DNA of 64,000 bases from Sphaerotilus hippei (GCF_003201595.1 NZ_QJJS01000010.1:62001-126000), one strand, 5' to 3'. Numbered from the stretch's first letter, positions 34,307 through 43,698 are shown. The notes: generated by a model from the sequence alone, not told the origin. Numbers and translations are program-made.

Positions 34307-35548
34307 ATGAAAAAAGGGGTGGTGGTCATTCAATTCATGGATCAAGTCATGGGCAATTCACTGCCATCGTCCGGCCCGATGGCATCCAGCGTCGCCGACA
34401 TGAACCGGGCGCTGGCCCACGAGTTGCATGTGCACCAGATCGAACTGGAGATGCAGAACGAGGAGTTGCGGCGGGCACAGTTCGATCTGGCCTCGGCCCG
34501 TGACCGGCTGGTCGATCTGTACGACTTCGCGCCGGTGGGGTATTTCACGCTGGACGAACTCGGCATGGTGATCGAGGCCAACCTCACCGGCGTGGCGCTG
34601 CTGGGCGAGGAGCGACAGCGCGTGCTGGGGCGGCGTTTCGCGAAGTTCGTCGCCTGTGCCGACGGCGATCGCTGGCACCTCCATCTGCTGCAGTCGCTGC
34701 GGTCGAAGGGGCCGCATCGCATCGAGCTCCTCCTGCAGTCGCGCAGCGGTGAGCGTTTCCATGGCCAGCTCGACTGTCTGCCCGTGCCACCCGACGCCGG
34801 GCGGGGCGCGTCCCTGCGGGTCACGATGATCGACATCTCCGAGCGCAAGCGCGCCGAGATGGACCGGCGCATCGCCTCCACCGTCACCGAAGGGCGCGAG
34901 GCCGAGCGCCGTCGCCTCTCGCGGGAGCTGCACGAGGACCTGGGTCAGCGCTTGAGTGCCGTGAAGATGGATCTGGCCGGCCTGCGCCCGGGCCAGGCCC
35001 GTCCGGCCCAGGTCAGCCGCATCGACGCGATGATGGGCGTGCTCGACGACGCGATGGCGACGGTGCGCCGCATCAGCAGCGACCTGCGCCCGTCGATGCT
35101 CGATGACCTGGGCCTGAACGCCGCCATCGACTGGCTGGCCCGTGACACTGCCCGCAGGCTCGGTCTCGTGATCACGCTGCAGCTCGAGGATGTCGATCCG
35201 CTGCTCGACGAGCGCACCTCGGTGGCGCTCTACCGGCTGGTGCAGGACCTGCTGACCTACATGGCCTGCGAACGCCGTGTGGCCGAGGTCCGTATCGGCC
35301 TGAGCCGCCAGGTGGGTGAACTGGTGCTGACCGTCGGTGACACCGGCGCGGGCGGGCCGGTGCCGATCGATGCCGACCCGGGCAGCGAGCCGATCCGCCT
35401 CCTCAGCGATCAGGTGCATCATCTGGGGGCCCGGCTGGTGCTGCACGAGCAGGCCGATGGCGCCCAGCGGGTGACGGCGCGTGTGCCGCTGCCGGGGCTC
35501 GAGGGCGGGTGGCCCGCCTCCCGCCCGGCCCGAGTCTCAGGGGGATGA
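34307..35548 (+). CDS. PAS-containing histidine-kinase homologue with degenerate ATP-binding domain
   Basis: This 413-residue soluble protein has an N-terminal helical segment (LHVHQIELEMQNEELRRAQ) and a PAS domain (about residues 70-190, with LYDFAPVGYFTLDELGMVIE). A HisKA_3 region follows with the phosphoacceptor histidine in SRELHEDLGQRLSAVKMDL, then an ATPase-like domain. In that last domain the N-box asparagine is missing: the segment reads VQDLLTYMACERRVA where functional relatives have VQEALTNVxRHA. The G-box is altered to GDTGAGG. ATP hydrolysis is therefore doubtful, and the protein may be a regulatory scaffold. No response regulator is adjacent. The start is uncertain; ATG at 34337 is another option. 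It overlaps the convergent phosphoribosyltransferase tail by 12 bases. Confidence 0.8.
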   Translation: MKKGVVVIQFMDQVMGNSLPSSGPMASSVADMNRALAHELHVHQIELEMQNEELRRAQFDLASARDRLVDLYDFAPVGYFTLDELGMVIEANLTGVALLGEERQRVLGRRFAKFVACADGDRWHLHLLQSLRSKGPHRIELLLQSRSGERFHGQLDCLPVPPDAGRGASLRVTMIDISERKRAEMDRRIASTVTEGREAERRRLSRELHEDLGQRLSAVKMDLAGLRPGQARPAQVSRIDAMMGVLDDAMATVRRISSDLRPSMLDDLGLNAAIDWLARDTARRLGLVITLQLEDVDPLLDERTSVALYRLVQDLLTYMACERRVAEVRIGLSRQVGELVLTVGDTGAGGPVPIDADPGSEPIRLLSDQVHHLGARLVLHEQADGAQRVTARVPLPGLEGGWPASRPARVSGG

Positions 35549-36208
35549 CAGCTCGGGTTGTTCGGTGCAGCGGTCCAGGGCAGCGAGCACCTCGTCGTCG
35601 TGGACCGGGTGGAAATCGGCGTAGTGCCTGCCGATGGTGTCCAGGCGGGCCCGTTCATGCAGGCAGACGATCTGGTCGGCGTCCTGGCGCAGCCGGTCCA
35701 GCGCGCGCGACGAGGCCACCGGCACCGCCAGCACCAGCCAGGCCGGGTGGTGACGGCGCAGCGCCTTCAGTGCGGCCTTCATCGTCGTGCCCGTGGCGAT
35801 GCCGTCGTCGACGACGATCACGGTGCGGCCCTGCACCGCCTGCGGCGGACCGGCCTGCCGGTACAGGGCCCGGCGGCGGTCGATCTCGCACAGCGCCTTC
35901 ACCATGCGCGACTCGATGTAGTCCGGATCGACCCCGGTCTCGTGCTGCAGCGCCTCGTCGATGACGACTTCCGGGGGCTCTCCGTCGACCACGACCGCCA
36001 CTGCCACCTCGGGCTGCCACGGCAGGCCGATCTTGCGCACCAGCAGCAGTTCCAGCGGCAGGTGCAGCGCGCGGGCGATCTCGGCGCCCACCGGCACGCC
36101 CCCTCGCGGCAGCGCCAGCACCACCGCCGGGGTGGTCCACCGCCATGTCTTCAGGCGTTCGGCCAGCAGGCGGCCGGCTTCGGTGCGATCGGTGAACAGC
36201 AGGGTCAT
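35537..36208 (-). CDS. Phosphoribosyltransferase-domain protein
   Basis: This 223-residue protein has a type I PRTase fold. The PRPP-binding loop VIVVDDGIATGTTMKAAL lies at about residues 145-165, and VLALPRGGVPVGAEIARAL occurs near residue 35. It resembles bacterial stand-alone phosphoribosyltransferases found near stress and erythromycin-esterase-like genes rather than a known salvage enzyme such as Hpt or Upp. Substrate is unknown. The TTG/GTG starts upstream were not used because the ATG at 36208 directly precedes LLFTDRTEAGRLLAERL, a usual opening for this family. It converges with the degenerate kinase and overlaps its end. Confidence 0.82.
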   Translation of the reverse strand: MTLLFTDRTEAGRLLAERLKTWRWTTPAVVLALPRGGVPVGAEIARALHLPLELLLVRKIGLPWQPEVAVAVVVDGEPPEVVIDEALQHETGVDPDYIESRMVKALCEIDRRRALYRQAGPPQAVQGRTVIVVDDGIATGTTMKAALKALRRHHPAWLVLAVPVASSRALDRLRQDADQIVCLHERARLDTIGRHYADFHPVHDDEVLAALDRCTEQPELSSP

Positions 36209-36572
36209 GGTGTCGTCTCTCCCAGGTCGGAATTCAGGTGCCGGTGGCCCGTCGTCGGCCGCTGCCCGGTGAGCCGGTGCGCGCGCGACCGGGCCGGCGC
36301 TCCCGCGGCGCCGGCGGCCTGCCGTGCACGTGCGCGGGCCTCGTCGCGGGAGGCCATGGGCTCGACGGCCCTCGGGTCGGGATCTCCGGCGGGGCGCGCA
36401 CAATGCTCGGCGGTGTTCGACGGCCCGCCGTTGAGCCTGCGCAAGGTGCAGCTTCCCGGGCTGGCGCACGCGGTGGCGCCCGGGCCGTCCGGGCACGATG
36501 ATCGGCATGGCGCCGGCCCGGGCGGGCCGTGGCCGTGCACAGACCCGGCCCTCGGCGGCCGAGAGGACAGGC
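36209..36572. other. Divergent intergenic region upstream of the CheB-CheR fusion
   Basis: About 360 very GC-rich bases lie between the phosphoribosyltransferase start and the preferred GTG start of the CheB-CheR fusion. No gene, palindrome or clear promoter element was recognised. If translation of the fusion begins at the alternative ATG at 36498, the region shrinks to about 290 bases. Confidence 0.4.
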
Positions 36573-39500
36573 GTGACAGACCAGAGCAGGAACCCGACAT
36601 CCGAAGCGGCAGGCCGCGTCCCCCGGACCCGCCGCGCGAAGACCGCCGGAGCGGGCGCGCCATCGACCGTCGCACCGGCCACCGTGCCGTCCTCCGCGGC
36701 GGCACCGGTCCTGCTGCCGGCGCCTGCACCCGCACCTGCGCCCGCGCGTTTCCCCATCGTCGGGCTGGGCGCCTCGGCGGGCGGGCTCGAGGCGCTCGAG
36801 CAGTTCTTCCGTGTGATGCCCGCCGACAGCGGCATGGGCTTCGTGGTCGTGCAGCACCTCGACCCCAGCCACGCCAGCATCCTGTCGGAGATCCTGCAGC
36901 GCAGCACCACGATGGTGGTGGTCGAGGCGCAGGACCGCATGCCGGTGGCACCGGACCGCGTCCATGTCATTCCGCCCAACCGCGACATGGTGATCTGCCA
37001 TGGCGTGCTGCAGCTGAGCCTGCCCAGCGAGCCGCGCGGCCAGCGCATGCCCATCGACGCCTTCCTGCGCTCGCTGGCCGATGACCAGGGCGAGGCGGCC
37101 GCGGGCATCGTGCTGTCGGGCACCGGCACCGACGGCACGCTGGGCCTGCGGGCGATCTCCGGTGCCGGCGGGCTGTGCCTGGTGCAGGAGCCGTCGACCG
37201 CCCGCTACGACGGCATGCCCGCCAGCGCGATCCACGCCGGCTGCGCCAGCCAGGTGCTGGGCATCGAGAAGATGCCGCTGGCGCTGCGCACCGGCACCCG
37301 GCCGCTGCCGATCCGCCAGGCCATCACCCAGAACATCACCCAGACCGTCACCCCGGCGGGCGCGCTGGTGGCCCAGGGCGGGCCGGGTCGCATCCTGGCG
37401 CTGCTGCGCACCGGCACCGGCCACGACTTTTCGCTCTACAAGAAGAGCACCGTCGGGCGCCGCATCGAGCGGCGCATGGCGCAGCACAACATCGAGGATG
37501 TCGAGGTCTATGCCCGCTTCCTGAAGGAGCACCCCGCCGAGCTGAAGGCGCTGTTCCGCGAGCTGCTGATCAACGTCACCAGCTTCTTCCGTGATCCGCA
37601 GGCCTTCGTCGTGTTGAAGAACGACATCGTGCCGGGCCTGCTGGAGGGCAAGCCGGCCACCCAGGTGCTGCGCGTCTGGGTGGCCGGCTGCGCCACCGGC
37701 GAGGAGGCGTATTCGGTGGCCATCGTGCTGCGCGAGGTCATGGCCGATGCCCACCCGTCGATGAAGGTGCAGCTCTACGCGACCGACCTGGACGACGAGG
37801 CGATCGCGGTGGCGCGTGCCGGGCTGTACCCGCCCCACATCGCCCAGGACGTCTCGCCCGAACGGCTGCGCCGCTTCTTCAACCGGGAGGAGGCCGGCTA
37901 CCGGGTGCGCAAGGAGATCCGCGAGATGGTGGTGTTCGCCGAGCAGAGCGTGATCAAGGACCCGCCGTTCACCCGGCTGGACCTGCTGGCCTGCCGCAAC
38001 CTGATGATCTACCTCGAGCCGGACCTGCAGAACCGGCTGGTGCCCGCCTTCCACTATGCGCTCAAGCCCGGGGGCGTGCTGATGCTGTCGCCCTCGGAGA
38101 GCATCGGCAACCACATCGAGCTGTTCGAGCCGATCGACCGCAAGTGCAAGTTCTACCGCGCCCGGCCGACCGCGGCCTCCACCCGGGCGCTGCTCAGCAG
38201 CGGCTTGTCCTGGGCCGGCGACAGCACCGCTGCGGTGGCGCCCGAGGTCGCGCGCCGGGTGCGCGAGCCGCAGCTCGCCGAGATCACGCGGCGTGCGCTG
38301 CTGCAGGCCTTCGCCCCGGCGGCGGTGATGACCGACCTCAAGGGCAACATCCTCTACGTGCATGGCGAGACCGGCCGTTTCCTGCGTCCGGCCCCGGGGC
38401 ATCCGACCCACAGCGTGGTCGAGATGGCACGCGAGGGCCTGCAGCTGGAGCTGCGCGAGACCCTGATGCGTGTGGTCAGCGAGGGCCTGCCGCTGCTCGA
38501 GCGTGACCTCGCGGTCCGCTCCGACGGCGACAGCCAGGTGATCCGCCTGAGCGTCAGGCCGATCTCCGACGCCGACAACAGCCAGAGCCTGCTGCTGGTC
38601 AGCTTCCAGGCGCAGGGGGGCGTGGCCACGCCCGGCCAGGCCCGCCGCCCGCGTGGCGCGGCCAAGGCCGAAGTGCTGCGTGTGGAGGCCCTCGAGCGGG
38701 AGCTGGCGCGTGCCAAGGAAGGCGTGCAGGCCATGCTCGAGGAGCAGCAGGCCTCCAACGAGGAGCTCAAGTCCGCCAACGAGGAACTGCAGTCGACCAA
38801 CGAGGAACTGCAGTCCACCAACGAGGAGCTCGAGACCTCGAAGGAGGAGCTGCAGTCCGTCAACGAGGAGATGATGAACGTCAACGCCGAGCTGCAGATC
38901 AAGATCGAGCAGATGGCGTGCATGCAGGACGACATGAAGAACCTGCTCGACAACATCCGGCTGGGCACGATCTTCCTGGACCGTCACCTGCACATCCGCC
39001 GCTTCACGCGCGAGGCGGTCCGGGTCTACCGCCTCGTGCCCACCGACGTGGGCCGCCCGCTGGCCGACATCCGCAGCGAGGTGGAGGCCGACGACCTGCT
39101 GGCCGATGCCGCGCAGGTGCTCGACACCCTCGTGCCGGTGGAGCGTGAGCTGCGCAGCACCCGGGGCACCTGGTACCTGGCGCGCATCCAGCCCTATCGC
39201 ACGGTCGACAACGTCATCGACGGCGTGGTGATGACCTTCACCGACGTGACCGAGCGCATCGCCGCCATCGCGGTCCGCAAGGCCCGTGACCTGGCCGAGG
39301 CCATCGTCGACACCGTGCACGATCCGCTGATCGTGCTCGATGGCAAGCACAGGGTGGTGTCGGTCAACCAGGCCTACCACCGGGCCTTCGGCGGCAGCCG
39401 CGACACCACCGTCGGCCAGGGGCTCTACACGCTGGGGGCCGGCCAGTGGGACCTGCCCGCGCTGCACACGCTGCTGGAGCAGGACCTGCCGCGCGAGGGC

Positions 39501-39692
39501 GGCCTCGAGCGCCGCCCGATCGAGCTGGCGGCAGCCGGCCAGCCGCCGCGCACGCTGCGGTTCAGCGCCCGCCGGCTGCCCGGCCAGACCGATGCCGCCG
39601 AGCTGGTGCTGCTGGTGATCGAGGGGGCGGGCGGCGGACGCGGTGGCCAGGAATTGCCGGACCCGGCGGTGGCCACGGGTCAGGCCGACTGA
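36573..39692 (+). CDS. CheB-CheR fusion with coiled coil and PAS domains
   Basis: This roughly 1040-residue protein joins several domains. A disordered Ala/Pro-rich leader (about 1-58) is followed by a CheB methylesterase domain (about 60-240) with Ser in GLGASAGGLEAL, His in VVQHLDPSHAS and Asp in SGTGTDGTLGL. Next is a CheR methyltransferase (about 255-505) with VAGCATGEEAYSVAI. After a PAS-like segment, a long coiled coil (about 665-745) is built on heptads of the EELQSTN type. Two PAS-like regions end the protein. No receiver or kinase domain is present. Such fusions couple methylation-type signalling to PAS sensing. GTG at 36573 has GAGAGGA before it; an ATG at 36498 has no ribosome site. 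Confidence 0.87.
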   Translation: MTDQSRNPTSEAAGRVPRTRRAKTAGAGAPSTVAPATVPSSAAAPVLLPAPAPAPAPARFPIVGLGASAGGLEALEQFFRVMPADSGMGFVVVQHLDPSHASILSEILQRSTTMVVVEAQDRMPVAPDRVHVIPPNRDMVICHGVLQLSLPSEPRGQRMPIDAFLRSLADDQGEAAAGIVLSGTGTDGTLGLRAISGAGGLCLVQEPSTARYDGMPASAIHAGCASQVLGIEKMPLALRTGTRPLPIRQAITQNITQTVTPAGALVAQGGPGRILALLRTGTGHDFSLYKKSTVGRRIERRMAQHNIEDVEVYARFLKEHPAELKALFRELLINVTSFFRDPQAFVVLKNDIVPGLLEGKPATQVLRVWVAGCATGEEAYSVAIVLREVMADAHPSMKVQLYATDLDDEAIAVARAGLYPPHIAQDVSPERLRRFFNREEAGYRVRKEIREMVVFAEQSVIKDPPFTRLDLLACRNLMIYLEPDLQNRLVPAFHYALKPGGVLMLSPSESIGNHIELFEPIDRKCKFYRARPTAASTRALLSSGLSWAGDSTAAVAPEVARRVREPQLAEITRRALLQAFAPAAVMTDLKGNILYVHGETGRFLRPAPGHPTHSVVEMAREGLQLELRETLMRVVSEGLPLLERDLAVRSDGDSQVIRLSVRPISDADNSQSLLLVSFQAQGGVATPGQARRPRGAAKAEVLRVEALERELARAKEGVQAMLEEQQASNEELKSANEELQSTNEELQSTNEELETSKEELQSVNEEMMNVNAELQIKIEQMACMQDDMKNLLDNIRLGTIFLDRHLHIRRFTREAVRVYRLVPTDVGRPLADIRSEVEADDLLADAAQVLDTLVPVERELRSTRGTWYLARIQPYRTVDNVIDGVVMTFTDVTERIAAIAVRKARDLAEAIVDTVHDPLIVLDGKHRVVSVNQAYHRAFGGSRDTTVGQGLYTLGAGQWDLPALHTLLEQDLPREGGLERRPIELAAAGQPPRTLRFSARRLPGQTDAAELVLLVIEGAGGGRGGQELPDPAVATGQAD

Positions 39693-39729
39693 CCTGACCC
39701 GTGGGGTGGCGCGTCGGGTGCGCGCCCGC

Positions 39730-40881
39730 TCAGCCCGGTCGCACCGGCGCGTGGCGCTGGAGCCGCGCGGGTGACAGCGCCCGTGCGTCCACCCCTTCGG
39801 CCCGCAGCGGCTCGGGCAGCGGGCGATCCCTGAGCAGGCTGAGGGCCAGGCGGGCGGCGCCCTCGGCGCTCTGGATGCCGTAGCCGCCCTGGGCGGCCAG
39901 CCAGAAGAAGCCTTCCTGCAGCGGGTCGTGGCCGATCACCAGGTCGCCGTCGGGCACGAAGGAGCGCAGGCCGGCCCAGCAGTGGCTGGGCCGGCGGATC
40001 TGCAGGGTCGTGGCCTGTTCGATGTGGTGGATGCCGGTGGCCACGTCGAGCTCCTCGGGCATCACGTCGTGCGGCGGCACCGGATCGGCATTGGCCGGCG
40101 AGCCCAGCAGCTGGCCGGCATCGGGCTTGAAGTAGTAGCTCTCGTCGATGCCCGCGACCGCCGGCCAGTCGCCGACGTGCACGCCCGGCGGGGGCGCGAA
40201 GGTGAAGGCGGTGCGCCGGCAGGGCTGCAGGCCGATGGACGGCACGCTGGCCAGGCCTGCGACGACATCGGCCCAGGCGCCCGCGGCATTGACGAGCGTG
40301 CGGGCCTGCAGCAGGTCGCCATCGGCCAGCCGCAGGATCCAGACGCCGTCGATGCGCTTCAGCGCGGTGACGCCCGCATCGAGCCGCAGCTGGCCGCCGC
40401 GCTGGCGGAACTGGCGCAGGTAGCCCTGGTGCAGCGCATGCACGTCGATGTCGCTGGCGCCGTCCTCGAACACGCCGGCCACGGCCCTTTCGGGCCGCAG
40501 GCAGGGCACGGCCTGCATCAGCGCGTCGTGGTCCAGCCAGCGCACCGGGGCGCCACGGTCCTGGATCTCGCGGTGGAAGGCCTCGAGCCGCTCCCGCTGT
40601 CCGGGGGCGGCCACATGGGCCACGCCCCGCGGGCTGAGCAGCGCCGACGGGCCGAAGGCCGGCGGCGGCTGGTCGTAGAAGGCCCGGCTGGCGCGGGTCA
40701 GCGCCCGGATCGCCGGCGTGCCGTAGGTCGCCATGTAGAGCGCGGCCGAGCGCCCGGTGGTGTGGTAGCCGGGCTGGGTCTCGCGCTCGACCAGCACGGT
40801 GTCGGCCTGTTCGGCGAGGTGGCTGGCGATCGACGCGCCGGCGATGCCGGCGCCGATGACGGCGAATTCGTGGAGGCTCAT
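39730..40881 (-). CDS. FAD-dependent oxidoreductase (D-amino-acid/glycine oxidase-like)
   Basis: This 383-residue flavoprotein of the DAO family opens with the Rossmann motif FAVIGAGIAGASIASHLAEQ. It has VERETQPGYHTTGRSAALYM, the TGRSA element of DadA-like dehydrogenases, and a closing FAD-contact segment in WLAAQGGYGIQSAEGAARL. It should oxidise an amine or D-amino acid and pass electrons to oxygen or the respiratory chain. It is the last gene of a minus-strand run that includes an amidase, a DSD1-type PLP enzyme and DsdA. That context supports D-amino-acid substrates. The ATG at 40881 directly precedes the nucleotide-binding strand. Confidence 0.83.
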   Translation of the reverse strand: MSLHEFAVIGAGIAGASIASHLAEQADTVLVERETQPGYHTTGRSAALYMATYGTPAIRALTRASRAFYDQPPPAFGPSALLSPRGVAHVAAPGQRERLEAFHREIQDRGAPVRWLDHDALMQAVPCLRPERAVAGVFEDGASDIDVHALHQGYLRQFRQRGGQLRLDAGVTALKRIDGVWILRLADGDLLQARTLVNAAGAWADVVAGLASVPSIGLQPCRRTAFTFAPPPGVHVGDWPAVAGIDESYYFKPDAGQLLGSPANADPVPPHDVMPEELDVATGIHHIEQATTLQIRRPSHCWAGLRSFVPDGDLVIGHDPLQEGFFWLAAQGGYGIQSAEGAARLALSLLRDRPLPEPLRAEGVDARALSPARLQRHAPVRPG

Positions 40882-40918
40882 GGCAGGACTCGGGTCACGA
40901 GGTGGATCGTTTCGTGCA

Positions 40919-42451
40919 TCAGACGGCCGACGCCCGGGCCTGCGGGGCGCCGCTGCCACCGACGGGCGGCTGCATCGGCGGCGCGGTGACGATGGAGGTC
41001 AGCGCCGGCTCGGCCGCCCGCAGCGTGTCGATCGACGGGCGCGGCCGGCGCAGGTCGGCGTGGCCGGCGAAGGCCTGCTCCATCGCGTGGGCCACGCCCA
41101 GCGTGTGGTGGTCGGCGCGGAAGCGCCCCACCACCTGCAGCCCGAAAGGCATGCCGCGGTGGTCGAGCCCGCAGGGCAGGCTGATCGCCGGGTGGGTGGT
41201 CAGCGTGACGACGTAGGTCAGCGCGAGCCAGCGGTAGTAGTTCTCCTGGGCCTCGCCGTTGATGGTGTCGGCGCTCAGGCGGGTCCAGGGGAAGGGCGAG
41301 ACGGGCGTGGTGGGCGACAGGATGACGTCGAAATCGTCGAACGCCGGCTGGAAGCGCGCCAGGATGCGGCTCTGCTCGGCCTGCGCCCAGGCGCTGTCGA
41401 GCAGGCTCATGGCCGCGCCCATCTCGACGTTGGCCCGGGTGTTGGGGCCCAGGCTGTCGGGGTCGCGCCGGTAGGCCTCGTGCAGGCCGGCGACGAAGCT
41501 CTCGGCGCGCAGCACGTCGAAGCAGCGGTGCACCTCGCCCAGGTCCAGCCGCACCGGCTCGCAGCGGGCGAACAGCGGGGCCATCGCCGCGATCTTGTCG
41601 CGAAAGACCTGGCGGATGCCGTCGTCGACCGCGCAGGCGCCGAAGTCCTCGGTCCAGCCCACCCGCAGCGACCCCAGGTCGACCGCCTCCGGGTTCAGGA
41701 AGGACAGCGGATCGAGCGCATGCGACAGCGGATCGCTCACCGACAGGCCGGCCGATGCCGCCAGCTGCAGGCAGGCGTCGGCGACGGTGCGTCCCATCGG
41801 GCCGACCACCGAGATCGGTGTCCAGCCCAGCAGCTTGCGTGCGCTGGGCACCACGCCGGGCGACGGGCGGAAGCCCACCACGCCACACTTGGCCGCCGGG
41901 ATGCGCAGCGAGCCGCCGGTGTCCGAGCCGGTGCACACCGGCAGCAGGTCCAGCGCCAGTGCCGCGGCCGAGCCGCCCGAGGAGCCGCCCGCGTTCAGGT
42001 TCGGATCGAAGGGGTTGCCGGTCGCGCCCCAGACCGCGTTGCGGCTGTTGGCGCCGGCGCCCATCTCGGGCACGTTGGTCTTGCCGGTGACGATGGCGCC
42101 GGCCGCCCGCAGGCGCGCGACCAGCAGGTTGTCCTGCGCCGGCACGTGGTCGCGCCACAGCGGCGAGCCCATCGTGGTCAGCAGGCCGGCGGTGGCCTCG
42201 AGGTCCTTGACGCCCAGCGGCAGGCCGTGCAGCAGGCCGAGCGGGTGCCCGTCCATCACCGCCTGCTCGGCCGCGCGGGCCTCGTCGCGCGCCCGCTCGA
42301 AGCAGGTGGCGGTGATGGCGTTGACCAGCGGATTGATGGCCTCGATGCGCGCGATGCAGGCGTCCAGCAGCTCCACCGGGGAGATCTGCCGCGCGCCGAT
42401 CATCCGGCGCAGTTCGGTGGCGGGGAGGGCGACGAGGTCCTGGGGGGTCAT
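40919..42451 (-). CDS. Amidase signature-family hydrolase
   Basis: This 510-residue protein carries the complete amidase-signature triad: Lys82 in LGVKDLEAT, cis-serine 157 in GGSSGGSAAA and nucleophile Ser181 in GSDTGGSLRIP. Spacing (75 and 24 residues) matches well-studied members such as FAAH. The family includes GatA, acetamidases and aryl-acylamidases. Lack of a gatB/gatC partner argues against the tRNA amidotransferase. Position between a D-amino-acid oxidase-like gene and a DSD1-type enzyme suggests hydrolysis of an N-acyl or amide derivative of a D-amino acid, but this is inference. The frame is intact from the ATG at 42451. Confidence 0.9.
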   Translation of the reverse strand: MTPQDLVALPATELRRMIGARQISPVELLDACIARIEAINPLVNAITATCFERARDEARAAEQAVMDGHPLGLLHGLPLGVKDLEATAGLLTTMGSPLWRDHVPAQDNLLVARLRAAGAIVTGKTNVPEMGAGANSRNAVWGATGNPFDPNLNAGGSSGGSAAALALDLLPVCTGSDTGGSLRIPAAKCGVVGFRPSPGVVPSARKLLGWTPISVVGPMGRTVADACLQLAASAGLSVSDPLSHALDPLSFLNPEAVDLGSLRVGWTEDFGACAVDDGIRQVFRDKIAAMAPLFARCEPVRLDLGEVHRCFDVLRAESFVAGLHEAYRRDPDSLGPNTRANVEMGAAMSLLDSAWAQAEQSRILARFQPAFDDFDVILSPTTPVSPFPWTRLSADTINGEAQENYYRWLALTYVVTLTTHPAISLPCGLDHRGMPFGLQVVGRFRADHHTLGVAHAMEQAFAGHADLRRPRPSIDTLRAAEPALTSIVTAPPMQPPVGGSGAPQARASAV

Positions 42452-42513
42452 GGATCGGTGTCCTGGGCGGGCAAGGCGAGGTCGTGGGGAAGGGGAGGAT
42501 GCGGCCGCGCGCT

Positions 42514-43698
42514 TCAGCGGCTCAGGCCCCGGGCGGCGATCGGCCAGATGCATTCGACGCGGCCGTCGCGGCAGCCGACGAGTTGATCGTGCAGGTTGAG
42601 CGTGGGGTCGCAGTGGCCGGGCACCAGCCACAGCGGCTCGCCCTCGGCCAGCGTGGCCGCGCCCGGTGCCGGCTGCACGATGCCGTGCTCGTCGTTGGCG
42701 GCGAGGTAGCGGTGGCCGGTGGCGCCACCGCCGACCGCGCACACGCGTGGCAGCCCGGAGTCCGTGGCCAGCGACTTCAGGCCGGCGTCGAGCACCACGT
42801 GCGTGCCGCCGGCCGTGCTCATCACGGTCGAGGCCAGGTAGAGGCTGTGCTCGAAGCGCAGCGCCTGGTCCGCCGGGCCGGGTTCGTTGAGCGCGTAGTC
42901 GCCGTCCATGAACACGTAGGAGCCGGGCTGCACCTCGGTGTAGAGGCCGCTGGCCAGGTCGGCGGCGACGCTGCCGGTGCCCCCGCCGGTGACCACCGGG
43001 CAGGCCACGCCGGCGTGCTGCAGCGCGGTGAGCACCCGGGCCGCGCGTGCGGCCGCCAGCGCGGCCTGCTGGTGGCGTTGCGCCGCGTCCCGCAGGTGCT
43101 GGATCGCCCCGTGGTAGGCCTGCAGGCCGCGGAAGTGCAGGCCGGCGCCCTGGCGGGCGGCGCGCTCGAGGTGCTCCAGCAGCCGCAGCACGGCCGGCGC
43201 GTCGGCCACGCCGCAGCGGCCCTGGCCGATGTCGATCTCGACCAGCACCCCGAGCGTGCTGCCATGGGTGCGCACCGCGGCCGCGAGCAGGTCGATCTGC
43301 CGCGTGCTGTCCACGCAGACGCTCATCCGGGCGTGCCGGGCCAGCCGCGCGAGCAGGTCGGCCTTGGCGGGGCTGGCCACCTGGTTGCTGAGGTGGATGT
43401 CGCCGATGCCGGCCTGCACGAAGGGTAGCGCCTCGCTGACCTTCTGGCAGCACACGCCGACCGCCCCGCGGGCGATCTGCGCCCGCGCGATGTCCGGGCA
43501 CTTGTGCGCCTTGGCGTGCGGGCGCAGCTGCACGCCCGCCGCGTCGGCGCGGGCCTGCAGGCGGTCGAGGTTGCGCTCGAAGGCCGCCAGGTCGAGCAGC
43601 AGCGCGGGCGTGTCCACCTCGCCCGCCGGCAGGCCGGGGCGCGCGGCCGGGGGCAGCGTCGGCCGGTCCGCGTCGGCCGGCCGGGCTTCAGTCGACAT
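42514..43698 (-). CDS. DSD1-family PLP enzyme (D-threonine/D-3-hydroxyaspartate aldolase-like)
   Basis: This 394-residue fold-type III PLP enzyme has an alanine-racemase-like N-terminal barrel and the metal-binding C-terminal domain of D-serine dehydratase/D-threonine aldolase. The PLP-binding lysine is K63 in LRPHAKAHKCP. The metal ligands are the His and Cys in VPGHCDPTLNLHD. Members cleave D-3-hydroxyaspartate or D-threonine to glycine plus glyoxylate or acetaldehyde, or dehydrate D-serine. Residue patterns alone do not separate these. The neighbouring DsdA and Bug receptor support use of D-3-hydroxy-amino acids. It overlaps the upstream Bug gene by 11 bases, consistent with one transcript. 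Confidence 0.82.
   Translation of the reverse strand: MSTEARPADADRPTLPPAARPGLPAGEVDTPALLLDLAAFERNLDRLQARADAAGVQLRPHAKAHKCPDIARAQIARGAVGVCCQKVSEALPFVQAGIGDIHLSNQVASPAKADLLARLARHARMSVCVDSTRQIDLLAAAVRTHGSTLGVLVEIDIGQGRCGVADAPAVLRLLEHLERAARQGAGLHFRGLQAYHGAIQHLRDAAQRHQQAALAAARAARVLTALQHAGVACPVVTGGGTGSVAADLASGLYTEVQPGSYVFMDGDYALNEPGPADQALRFEHSLYLASTVMSTAGGTHVVLDAGLKSLATDSGLPRVCAVGGGATGHRYLAANDEHGIVQPAPGAATLAEGEPLWLVPGHCDPTLNLHDQLVGCRDGRVECIWPIAARGLSR

Noticed and set aside
36234-39467. Very long open frame on the minus strand opposite the CheB-CheR fusion
   Set aside because: It mirrors a clear real gene, encodes no recognisable domain and reflects the high GC content, which suppresses stop codons.
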